A DNA stretch of 13,778 nucleotides from Desulfovibrio sp. GTDB taxonomy: Bacteria; Desulfobacterota; Desulfovibrionia; Desulfovibrionales; Desulfovibrionaceae. A program made the translations under genes and the position numbers. The first letter of the stretch is position 1. The number at the start of each line of letters is the position of its first letter. Under the pieces are notes generated by a model. That model was given only the letters and a program-made list of their open reading frames with translations. It did not search any database and was not told the DNA's origin. This document shows, in pieces, positions 6,867 to 12,684 of this stretch. The DNA is taken from the NCBI GenBank assembly GCA_003525525.1, contig DQED01000202.1:1-13778 (forward strand), written 5' to 3'.

Positions 6867-7574
6867 TTACACGACACGGGCGACGATGCCGATCGTGTCG
6901 AAGTACTTGCCGGCCTCGGCGCGCATCATGTCGCGGTCGCGCACCGCGTAGGGGTTGTCGGACTTGAGCCAGTCGCGCCAGGCCGCGTCATGGCAGGCCA
7001 TGGAAAAACAGTCCTCCAGCCTGACGGCGGACGAGCGCCCGAAGAGGTCCGCCCACCAGGCGACGGTGTAGAAGTTGATGTCCTCCTGCCAGTACGGACA
7101 CAGTTCCTCGGGCACGCCGCCCGTGAAGTCCTCCTTCAGGCCCGGGACCGCGATGGCGATCAGGCCGCCGGGACGCAGAAACGGCGTCAGATGCGTCTCC
7201 AGGAAGCCGCCCCTGGCTCCGAAATAGAGGTAGGCGTCCAGGCAGAAAACGGCGTCGAAATAGCCCCGGGCAAAAGGCAGGGCATCGGCTTGCCCATGCA
7301 CGGGAACGACCCTGTCCTCGAAATGCTGCCGGCAAAACCGCTCATGGTTGTCCGTGGCGTCGATCCACAGATCGTAGGCGAAGATCCGCGCCGACGACCG
7401 CGAAGCCAGGTACATGGAGGATAGGCCCGTGCCGCAGCCCAGGTCCAGCACGCGCCGGGCATCCTTGATATCGACCCTTTCCAGCAATTCCCCGGCCCAG
7501 CGCAGGCAGTTGGGGCCCATCATGTTTTGCAGCACAAAGGAAGTCTCGAAAATAGCGGTTTCAATGCGTTCCAT
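6867..7574 (-). CDS. Class I SAM-dependent methyltransferase
   Basis: The product is 235 residues with a Rossmann-type fold. Motif I is VLDLGCGTG at 42-50, which binds the methionine part of SAM. The acidic residue ending strand 2 is D68 in IFAYDLW. QADALPF (95-101) resembles the segment that contacts adenine, and FDAVFCLDAYLYF (106-118) is motif IV, followed by FLRPGGLIAI (132-141). This is the Methyltransf_11/25 layout. The N-terminal ETSFVLQNMMGPNCLRWAGE and the C-terminal WWADLFGRSSAVRLEDC part, likely a substrate cap, give no hint of the acceptor. GAGGA lies five bases before the ATG at 7574. A TATGCT hexamer some 35 bases further upstream may be its -10 box. It is separated from the gene upstream by a good terminator and so is probably transcribed alone. 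Confidence 0.85.
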   Translation of the reverse strand: MERIETAIFETSFVLQNMMGPNCLRWAGELLERVDIKDARRVLDLGCGTGLSSMYLASRSSARIFAYDLWIDATDNHERFCRQHFEDRVVPVHGQADALPFARGYFDAVFCLDAYLYFGARGGFLETHLTPFLRPGGLIAIAVPGLKEDFTGGVPEELCPYWQEDINFYTVAWWADLFGRSSAVRLEDCFSMACHDAAWRDWLKSDNPYAVRDRDMMRAEAGKYFDTIGIVARVV

Positions 7575-7793
7575 ACCGTCCTCGCAATGTTGGATTCGGG
7601 GACAGCATAGCAGACGCCCCGTCCGGGGAAACCTCCTTTCCTCTTGCGAAGCGAAGACGCGACAAGGCGGCGCTTCCGTCTCGGGTCAAACGGCGGGCAA
7701 ACGGGCTTGCGGCAATGCGGCCGGAGCCCAAGCGCGGTGACGGCCGCCGGGCGCCGGGGCTTCCGGGGCGCCTGTGCGGCCAAGGGCAGGCGC

Positions 7794-7827
7794 AAAAAAA
7801 GCCCGCCCTGACGGCAGGGCGGGCTTT
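7794..7827 (-). terminator. Intrinsic terminator after the CD3324-type gene
   Basis: A perfect 13-bp stem, AAAGCCCGCCCTG (7827-7815 on the minus strand) with CAGGGCGGGCTTT (7810-7798), around a four-base loop. A run of seven T residues (7800-7794) overlaps the 3' end of the stem. It lies ten bases past the stop. Confidence 0.9.
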
Positions 7828-7837
7828 GGCGGCAAGA

Positions 7838-8110
7838 TCAGCCGAGCCGCGTTGCGGCGAGGATCTTGTAGACGGTTTTGGGCGACAGGCAGTAGGTCGC
7901 GGCGATGTCCTCGACAGGCGTCCCGTGCAGGTATTTATCGCGGATCGCGGCATTGCGGGCGCGCAAAAGCGTCCTGGCGTCGTTGCCTTCGCCCCAGCGC
8001 CGCCTGTTTTCCTCCTTGCGGGGGATGTACAGGTATGCGCCATCGACATGGTTTTGTATCGCTTCAAGCAGCTGCGCGGGCAGCACCTCGCTTGCGTTGG
8101 TATATGCCAT
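7838..8110 (-). CDS. CD3324 family small HTH protein
   Basis: The product is 90 residues. The N-terminal NASEVLPAQLLEAIQNHVDG (5-24) followed by AYLYIPRKEENRRRWGEG (25-42) matches the CD3324 family pattern (NA..vLP..Ll..iQ.yv.G.ylYIP....R..WGe), which I know mainly from Clostridia and other Firmicutes. Residues 65-86 (VEDIAATYCLSPKTVYKIL) read as a helix-turn-helix with a recognition helix, so a DNA-binding, Mor-like or homeodomain-like regulator is likely. Its targets are unknown. Two ATG codons are adjacent (8113 and 8110). The second is better spaced from GGGGGGAG and gives the family's usual N-terminus. A strong terminator follows, so it is probably monocistronic. Direct repeats upstream (8187-8235) may be operator sites. 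Confidence 0.75.
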   Translation of the reverse strand: MAYTNASEVLPAQLLEAIQNHVDGAYLYIPRKEENRRRWGEGNDARTLLRARNAAIRDKYLHGTPVEDIAATYCLSPKTVYKILAATRLG

Positions 8111-8186
8111 CATGCTCCCCCCTAAAGTGTCTTTTAGGATCGAGCAAAGGCCACCTCATTTTCTTCAGCCGAGCATGCGACAGCCT

Positions 8187-8235
8187 TTGCTATGCATGCG
8201 GCACAAAATCCAACGGTCTGTTGCTATGCACAAAA
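8187..8235. repeat. Direct repeat TTGCTATGC...CACAAAA upstream of the CD3324-type gene
   Basis: TTGCTATGC and CACAAAA occur at 8187-8208 with six bases between them. They recur with the two parts fused at 8221-8235 (TTGCTATG-CACAAAA), 34 bases apart. They lie 80-125 bases upstream of the start codon, in locally AT-rich DNA, and could be paired binding sites. Confidence 0.35.
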
Positions 8236-8316
8236 GCCTCTCTTTTCCGCGCTCCCTACCCTTGCCCCGGGCACGCTGTCAATCGAGTCCGGCGTATCCA
8301 CCCGCCCGGGATTCTT

Positions 8317-8369
8317 CCCCTTCGGGGTAGTCCAGGAGGGGGCCCCGGCCCCTCTTGGCCGCCGGAGGC
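8317..8369 (-). repeat. Dispersed two-hairpin element, copy 1 (terminator-like)
   Basis: Read on the minus strand it begins GCCTCCGGCGGCC (8369-8357), then a 10-bp stem with one G-U pair (8332-8341 with 8349-8358), then CCCC-GAA-GGGG (8327-8317). The same order (core, large hairpin, small C/G hairpin) recurs at 11605-11654. It starts 27 bases past the stop of the 87-residue gene and probably acts as its terminator. Confidence 0.6.
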
Positions 8370-8396
8370 ATTCTTCCTCTTATCCTCCCCCAAACA

Positions 8397-8660
8397 TCAC
8401 GCGTCCGGGCCGGGCAGCTGTTGCTGCATCTTTTCCGAAAACTGGTAGAGGATATCCACGGCAAAGGCGAACTCCGGGACTTCCTCGCGCCACAGCGCCA
8501 TAAGCTCCTTGACCTGCGCCCTGGCCGCCTCGATCTCGGACGGCGTTTCGGCGTTGTTGATCGCCGCCAGCGCCTCCAGGTACTCGTCGCTCAAAAACGC
8601 CGTGACCATGCCGCGGGACACGCGTTCCTTGTCCAGTCCGTCCCAAACGCCAGACGCCAT
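8397..8660 (-). CDS. Small acidic helical protein following the universal stress protein
   Basis: The product is 87 residues and I do not recognise a family. It is predicted almost fully helical and acidic (SDEYLEALAAINNAETPSEI, then EVPEFAFAVDILYQFSEKMQ), with no cysteine, signal peptide or membrane segment. The start is well supported: AAGGAG lies six bases before the ATG at 8660. It follows the universal stress protein after only 18 bases, so the two are very probably co-transcribed, and it may act with it. It ends 27 bases before a dispersed two-hairpin element that likely terminates the transcript. Confidence 0.7.
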   Translation of the reverse strand: MASGVWDGLDKERVSRGMVTAFLSDEYLEALAAINNAETPSEIEAARAQVKELMALWREEVPEFAFAVDILYQFSEKMQQQLPGPDA

Positions 8661-8678
8661 CTCAGTCTCCTTGTGGGG

Positions 8679-9548
8679 TCACTTGCAAAGCCACAGCGCC
8701 GCGCCTTCGATGCCGCGCAGGATCTTGAGGCTGGTCGTGGCGAAAATGTGGTTGAGGGTCGAAGGCTTGTGACTGGTGCGGCCGATGGCCACAGCCGCGT
8801 AGCGGTTCGCCTGCGCCTCGTGCAGGATGGTCCGGGCCGGATTGGAGGAAGTCATCACCTTGATGGAGATGCGTTCGTCCGGGATGCCGTTGGCCTTGAT
8901 CTCGGCCAGGGCGCGGCCGAAGATCGTCTCGGCGTCGATGCAGCGGTCGTCGCCGCACACGTGCAGCAGGGTGATGTCGTGGCCGGGCTCGCGTTGCAGC
9001 ATGTAGCCCACGTGGTCGGCCACGCGCATGCACTCCTCGGAACCATCCACGCACACGAGCACGTTTTTACGGTCCTTTTCCGGGTTGCGGCAGATCCAGA
9101 TGGGAAACGTGAGCTGCTCCCAGAGAATGCGGTGGGACACGCTGTCCGTGACCATCTCCTCGAACCAGGAAAGCCCCCGCCGCCCGAGTACGGCCGCGTC
9201 GTAGAGCCCTTCCTCGGACTCCTTGATGATCTCCTTGACCGTGCCGAGTTTGCCGTGGGAAAATTTGACGAACACCTGCTCCTTGGAAAAGCCCATGGAA
9301 GAGAGCCACTGCTTGGCGTTCTCCATGGCCGGCATGCCGTGCGCGGCCTTGTCTTCCTCGATATGCACGATGGCTTCGGGATTGGCTTCCAGATTGATGG
9401 GGTCGAGCCGCCAGTCCGGCTTGCGCGGCACGACGTAAAAAAGCGTCAATTTGAGCGATTCCCGGTTCGTGAAAAATTGGTGTACGAAACGCAGGCTCTG
9501 CGACGTGTGAAACTCGTCGCTCACGGCCACAAGCAGATGCTTATCCAT
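8679..9548 (-). CDS. Tandem universal stress protein (UspA family)
   Basis: The product is 289 residues with two UspA domains (about 1-153 and 162-289), each opening with the usual first strand (HLLVAVSDE and KNVLVCVDGS). Domain 1 keeps most of the nucleotide loop, G-RR-G at 122-125 followed by nine residues, but the expected G(S/T) is D135-S136. In domain 2 the matching region is GRTSHKPSTLNHIF (256-269), without the second glycine. ATP binding is therefore uncertain, and domain 2 may be structural. Such proteins are cytoplasmic and associated with starvation, oxidative or energy stress. AAAGGA precedes the ATG at 9548. It is divergent from the Fur-box gene across 141 bases that contain the inverted repeat TTTTAT-N4-ATAAAA, and it leads a two-gene unit with the 87-residue protein. 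Confidence 0.9.
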   Translation of the reverse strand: MDKHLLVAVSDEFHTSQSLRFVHQFFTNRESLKLTLFYVVPRKPDWRLDPINLEANPEAIVHIEEDKAAHGMPAMENAKQWLSSMGFSKEQVFVKFSHGKLGTVKEIIKESEEGLYDAAVLGRRGLSWFEEMVTDSVSHRILWEQLTFPIWICRNPEKDRKNVLVCVDGSEECMRVADHVGYMLQREPGHDITLLHVCGDDRCIDAETIFGRALAEIKANGIPDERISIKVMTSSNPARTILHEAQANRYAAVAIGRTSHKPSTLNHIFATTSLKILRGIEGAALWLCK

Positions 9549-9603
9549 GAGGCGCGTCCTTTTCGGCGGGCAGGCGGACAGGCCCGGGGTCGAGGGGTTT
9601 GTT

Positions 9604-9619
9604 TTTTATGCGGATAAAA
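9604..9619. promoter_or_regulatory. Inverted repeat TTTTAT-GCGG-ATAAAA in the divergent region
   Basis: A perfect 6-4-6 palindrome, 55 bases upstream of the universal stress protein start and 20 bases before the candidate promoter of the plus-strand genes. The 5-4-5 core spacing (TTTAT-N4-ATAAA) resembles sites of CRP/FNR-family regulators, but the half-site is not a standard one. Confidence 0.35.
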
Positions 9620-9623
9620 CATC

Positions 9624-9651
9624 TTGCGCGATCTTGGAAAGGGTTTATTCT
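9624..9651 (+). promoter_or_regulatory. Candidate promoter of the Cys-rich gene
   Basis: TTGCGC (9624-9629) and TATTCT (9646-9651) are 16 bases apart, and transcription would start near 9658, at the edge of the Fur-box-like site. The hexamers match the sigma-70 consensus only partly. Confidence 0.4.
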
Positions 9652-9658
9652 CCACTTC

Positions 9659-9677
9659 GAAGATGAATTTCATTCTC
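9659..9677 (+). promoter_or_regulatory. Fur-box-like operator
   Basis: GAAGATGAATTTCATTCTC has the 9-1-9 layout of the Fur box. By hand alignment it matches the classical GATAATGATAATCATTATC at 13 of 19 positions, and its two arms are complementary at 7 of 9. It covers the predicted transcription start and ends 12 bases before the start codon, where bound Fe2+-Fur would block transcription. It also overlaps the ribosome binding region only at its edge. Confidence 0.5.
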
Positions 9678-9689
9678 AAGGAGCGTGCT

Positions 9690-9854
9690 ATGGACAAATT
9701 CATCGTTTTCCTGATCATCGCCTTGGCGGCCGGCTTCGTCATCCGGCGATTCTTCTTCAAGAAGCAGAGCGGGTGCGGCTGCGGGTGCAGCGGCGGCTGC
9801 GACGCGCCGCAGAAAAAGGGATCCTGCTGCGGCGACGGCCCCAAGCCCTTGTAG
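9690..9854 (+). CDS. FeoB-associated-type Cys-rich small membrane protein
   Basis: The product is 54 residues: one N-terminal membrane helix (KFIVFLIIALAAGFVI, 3-18), a basic stretch (RRFFFKKQ, 19-26) and a Gly/Cys tail (CGCGCSGGC at 29-37 and CC at 47-48). This matches the layout of the FeoB-associated Cys-rich membrane proteins, usually found beside feoB and presumed to help with iron handling. No feoB lies in this window. AAGGAG is seven bases before the ATG at 9690. A longer reading from 9624 would run through the Fur-box-like site and is rejected. The last 70 bases overlap the start region of the next gene in another frame. Confidence 0.78.
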   Translation: MDKFIVFLIIALAAGFVIRRFFFKKQSGCGCGCSGGCDAPQKKGSCCGDGPKPL

Positions 9855-10717
9855 CCGGGCTCCTTCTCCTGCTCGTCGGCCTTGTCGCCGCCGGATCGGC
9901 CGCCGCCTGCACGTTGTTCGGCCTGGCCGGGCCGGATGCCGCCGGCGGGGGGACGCTGCTCGTCAAAAACCGCGACTGGCGACCGGACCAGACGCAGCGC
10001 CTGGAACTGGTCTCGCCCGCAGGCGGCTCCCCGTACCTCGGACTTTTCGCCACGGGCGGCGGGGCCTCGGGGCTCAAGGCCGGCGTCAACGCGGCCGGGC
10101 TGTCCGTGATTTCGGCAACGGTCTCGAGCATCCCCCGCGAGGAGCGCAAGGCCGAAAAAGGCGTCGGCGGCATCCTGCGCCGGCTGCTTTCCGAGTGCGG
10201 CAGCGTGGAGCAGGCCCTGGCGCGCCGGGATCTTTTCGCCCACGCCAAGCCCTGCTTCTACATGCTCGCCGACCGCCGCGAGGTCGCCCGGGTGGAAACC
10301 GCACCGGGCGGACGCTTCGCGGTCACGCGCGTTTCCCGCGGCCCGCTGTGGCAGACCAACCACTACCTGGAGCCGTCGCTCGCGGACTTCAACCAAACCA
10401 TCGGCGTTTCGAGCCGCACCCGCGCGGCGCGCATCGAAAGCCTGCTCGACTCCCTCAAAAAGCCTGCGGACCTCGACGCCCTGCTCGCCCTTTCGCGCGA
10501 CCGGGCGGACGGCCCGGACAACAGCATCTGGCGCACGGGCGGGACGCCCGCGTCCACGCGCACCATGGCCACTTTCGCCGTGGCCATGCCGCCGCAAGGG
10601 CCGGGCACGCTGTACCTGCGCACCGCCGATCCGGACACGCCCGAGCGCATGCGTACCATCCGTCTCGACGCGGCCGTTTTTACGGGGAAACGAGCCCTTG
10701 CGCGCAGCGCCAGGTGA
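9785..10717 (+). CDS. Exported Ntn hydrolase, C45/carcinine-hydrolase-like
   Basis: The product is about 310 residues from a GTG at 9785. After an n-region rich in arginine and a hydrophobic core (LVAGLLLLLVGLVAAG, 22-37) comes SAAA-CTLFG, where C42 would be the N-terminal nucleophile of an acyltransferase/amide hydrolase. KNRDW (61-65), a GVNAAGL segment (100-106), TNH (191-193) and NSIWR (246-250) fit the isopenicillin-N acyltransferase/carcinine hydrolase superfamily, which cleaves linear amides. Signal peptidase cleavage at A41/C42 would itself expose the nucleophile. The start is uncertain: the only standard in-frame starts near the signal peptide are GTG at 9785 or 9773, inside the previous gene and with weak ribosome sites. 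Its 3' end overlaps the convergent nitroreductase by 38 bases. The substrate is unknown. Confidence 0.75.
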   Translation: MQRRLRRAAEKGILLRRRPQALVAGLLLLLVGLVAAGSAAACTLFGLAGPDAAGGGTLLVKNRDWRPDQTQRLELVSPAGGSPYLGLFATGGGASGLKAGVNAAGLSVISATVSSIPREERKAEKGVGGILRRLLSECGSVEQALARRDLFAHAKPCFYMLADRREVARVETAPGGRFAVTRVSRGPLWQTNHYLEPSLADFNQTIGVSSRTRAARIESLLDSLKKPADLDALLALSRDRADGPDNSIWRTGGTPASTRTMATFAVAMPPQGPGTLYLRTADPDTPERMRTIRLDAAVFTGKRALARSAR

Positions 10718-11498
10718 CCCGCAGCGGTTTTCGCGGCGGCAGATGGCGCAGGGCAAAGCGCGGATAGCCGAGCATGAGCCCGCCGTACATGACATGGCCG
10801 TCCGGCAGGGCGAGCACGTCCCGAACCGGCGGATGGACCGAGGCCACATAGCGCAGGATACCGGCCCAGCATGCGCCAAGTCCGTGAAAATGCGCGGCCA
10901 GCTCCAGGTGGGCCAAAGCGATGACGCAGTCCGTGGCCGGCGGGATGGGGGCCTCGGCGGCAGCGTGGGCAAGGACCAGACAGGGCGCGCGGCGCAGGAT
11001 GGAATCCTCGCCGGCGTCATAGGCGCGCAGGAAATCCGGGCTGCGCCCCGTGGCCCGCAGCAGGTCGGCGCAGCCGGCGGCCAGGGCCGCGATGCACGCC
11101 TTGTCCTCGATCACGAGGAATTCCGCAGGCTGGCCGTTCAAGGCCGACGGCGCGTAGCGCGCCGCTTCGAGGCACGCGACAAGCGTTTCGCGCGGCACCG
11201 GGCGCGCGGCGAAATGGCGCACCGAGCGCCGGGACTGCATGAAGCCGACGAGGGTCCCGGGCGAGACGTCCGGGGCCGGCGTGGCGACGGCCAGGCTTTC
11301 CTGGGCGACGCCGCCCAGGCGCAGGCAGCCCCGGGGGCATACGGCCAGGCAGTGGCCGCAGCCGATGCAGGCCGCCTCCAGACGCGGCCCAGGCACAGGG
11401 TAGCCTTCAATATCGGTTTCGAGCAGCGACAGCGGACACTCGAGCACGCACAGCCCGTCCCGGGCGCAACGCTCCCGATCGATCTCCACACGCGACAT
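10680..11498 (-). CDS. Ferredoxin-nitroreductase fusion protein
   Basis: The product is 272 residues. An N-terminal ferredoxin-like domain (1-65) has C11-xx-D14-xx-C17-xxx-C21-P and C44-xx-C47-xx-C50-xxx-C54-P, so one cluster has aspartate in the place of the second cysteine. A nitroreductase domain follows from about 82, with the FMN-binding start SRRSVRHF (89-96), then ARYAPSALNGQP (113-124) and GACWAGIL (208-215). Such fusions are common in anaerobes. They probably pass electrons from the Fe-S clusters to FMN and reduce an unknown substrate in the cytoplasm. I chose the ATG at 11498 because GAGGA lies five bases upstream; a GTG at 11501 is too close. Its 3' end overlaps the convergent hydrolase gene with no terminator between them. 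Confidence 0.9.
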   Translation of the reverse strand: MSRVEIDRERCARDGLCVLECPLSLLETDIEGYPVPGPRLEAACIGCGHCLAVCPRGCLRLGGVAQESLAVATPAPDVSPGTLVGFMQSRRSVRHFAARPVPRETLVACLEAARYAPSALNGQPAEFLVIEDKACIAALAAGCADLLRATGRSPDFLRAYDAGEDSILRRAPCLVLAHAAAEAPIPPATDCVIALAHLELAAHFHGLGACWAGILRYVASVHPPVRDVLALPDGHVMYGGLMLGYPRFALRHLPPRKPLRVTWRCAQGLVSP

Positions 11499-11531
11499 CA
11501 CAATCCTCGCTGGTTATTGTGCGGGGAGGAG

Positions 11532-11581
11532 GCCTCCGGCCGGCAACGGGCTTCGCCCTTTGGAATCCTTGAAAGGATTCC
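11532..11581 (+). repeat. Dispersed repeat, variant in plus orientation
   Basis: GCCTCCGGC (11532-11540) is followed by GGGC-TTC-GCCC (11548-11558) and a perfect 9-bp hairpin, GGAATCCTT-GA-AAGGATTCC (11562-11581). The core GCCTCCGGC is shared with the elements at 8317 and 11605, but the hairpins differ. Together with the next element it forms an inverted pair upstream of the nitroreductase gene. Confidence 0.5.
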
Positions 11582-11604
11582 GCACATCGGCCTCACCATG
11601 AAGC

Positions 11605-11654
11605 CCCCCGTCGAGGGGGTCCGGGGGGCATCATGCCCCCCGGCCGCCGGAGGC
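11605..11654 (-). repeat. Dispersed two-hairpin element, copy 2 (terminator-like)
   Basis: On the minus strand GCCTCCGGCGGCC (11654-11642) overlaps an 11-bp stem, CCGGGGGGCAT-G-ATGCCCCCCGG (11643-11621). A small hairpin of five C and five G follows (11619-11605). It begins 20 bases past the thioredoxin stop and likely terminates that transcript. The order matches copy 1. Confidence 0.6.
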
Positions 11655-11674
11655 TTTCTCTTCTCATTCCGGTT

Positions 11675-12109
11675 CTACAAATTCTGCCGCGTCCAAGCGA
11701 CCAGGTCGGCGGCGCTGCGCGCGCCGGAGATGCGGGCCTTTTCCCGGCCGCCCTCGAAGAGGACCATGGTGGGCACGCCCTGGATGTGCATGCGGTCGGC
11801 GATGGCAAGTTCTTCCTGGGTGTCGCATTTGGCCAGGATGACGCGGGGATGGAGCATGGCCGCGGCCTGGTCGAACGCCGGGGCCATGGCGCGGCAGGGG
11901 GCGCACCAGGGAGCCCAGAAATCGACCAGCACGGGCAGGTCGCTTTTGGCGATAAACGTGTCGAAATTGGCCGCGGTCAGGTGCACGGGATGCGGATCGA
12001 GGATGGGGGCGCGGCATTTGCCGCACACCGGGCCGCTGTCCATGCGGCCCGTGAGGATGCGATTGACGGCCAGGCACTTGGGACAGACGGCGTGGATGGC
12101 ATCGGGCAT
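11675..12109 (-). CDS. trxC: Thioredoxin 2 (TrxC), zinc-binding
   Basis: The product is 144 residues. The N-terminal zinc finger of thioredoxin 2 is intact, with C9-xx-C12 and C29-xx-C32. A thioredoxin fold follows, with active site FWAPWCAPC (64-72) and the cis-proline loop GVPT (111-114). The active site is WCAPC, with alanine where thioredoxins usually have glycine. It is a cytoplasmic disulfide reductase, and the zinc site in E. coli TrxC tunes redox potential and oxidative-stress use. GGAGGGG lies seven bases before the ATG at 12109. It follows ahbA by 110 bases, which hold a weak hairpin (GCCTT...AAGGC) and possibly its own promoter. A two-hairpin repeat lies just past the stop. Confidence 0.92.
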   Translation of the reverse strand: MPDAIHAVCPKCLAVNRILTGRMDSGPVCGKCRAPILDPHPVHLTAANFDTFIAKSDLPVLVDFWAPWCAPCRAMAPAFDQAAAMLHPRVILAKCDTQEELAIADRMHIQGVPTMVLFEGGREKARISGARSAADLVAWTRQNL

Positions 12110-12219
12110 GTCGGAACCCCTCCGTTTCGCCGACGCGGCAGGCTGCCAACCCGGCGATTTTTCTCCACAGACATAGCCATGCCTTGGCGAAAGGCAATGC
12201 CAGCCCCCTTGCGGCGCGG

Positions 12220-12672
12220 CTAGGCCTCGCTCATGGCGAAATCGACACGGATCTTGAACAGCCGGTCGGCGGGCAGATTGAGGATGGAGATGCCCGTGGC
12301 CGCGGTGATCTCCGCAAGGGCCGCCGCGATGGCCTCCCGCGAGGGGCCGATCATGGTGAACCAGATGTTGAGCGGATGGTCGCGCAGGTAGTTGTGGGTG
12401 ACGCCGGGGTGGGCGTTGACCGCCGCGATGAAGGCCTCGCGCTTGTCCTCGGGGGCGGAGGCGGCGCACAGCGTCGAGAAGAAGCCGATTTTGGCCGACT
12501 GGAAGTTGGCCCCGATGCGGCGGATGATGCCTTTGCCCTTGAGCGCGCGCACGCGGGCCAGGGTTTCGGCCTCGGTCAGGCCCACCTGTCCGCCGACCAC
12601 GGCGTAGGGGCGCGGCGCGATGGGAAACCCCGTCTGGATGATGTCGAGAATGCGTTTGTCGAGAGCGTCCAT
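12220..12672 (-). CDS. ahbA: Siroheme decarboxylase subunit, AhbA-type
   Basis: The product is 150 residues of the Lrp/AsnC-like AhbA/AhbB (NirD-like) family. These proteins remove two acetate carboxyl groups from siroheme to give didecarboxysiroheme in the heme and heme d1 routes. Residues 3-60 form the HTH-derived domain (LDKRILDIIQTGFPIAPRPY, then IIRRIGANF). Residues 91-106 are VTHNYLRDHPLNIWFT, and the end is LFKIRVDF (138-145). The NYLRDH..N.WFT and FKI.VDF signatures fit AhbA better than AhbB. AhbA normally pairs with AhbB, which is not in this window. The start lies 12 bases past the stop of the diguanylate cyclase gene, with GAGG within that stop region, so the two are probably co-transcribed. 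Confidence 0.87.
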   Translation of the reverse strand: MDALDKRILDIIQTGFPIAPRPYAVVGGQVGLTEAETLARVRALKGKGIIRRIGANFQSAKIGFFSTLCAASAPEDKREAFIAAVNAHPGVTHNYLRDHPLNIWFTMIGPSREAIAAALAEITAATGISILNLPADRLFKIRVDFAMSEA

Positions 12673-12684
12673 GTGCTGTGCGCC

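Noticed and set aside
8355..9617. Long plus-strand frame (420 codons) opposite the stress-protein unit
   Set aside because: It is antisense to two genes with clear ribosome sites and domains; its translation is rich in Gly, Arg, His and Val, typical of the mirror frame in GC-rich DNA.
9599..9784. Extension of the hydrolase to an ATG at 9599
   Set aside because: The extension crosses the palindrome, promoter and Fur-like site and the Cys-rich gene in another frame, and would place about 100 residues before the signal peptide.
10698..12176. Plus-strand frame of 492 codons
   Set aside because: It runs antisense to the nitroreductase and thioredoxin genes and across the repeats, with no domain and biased composition.
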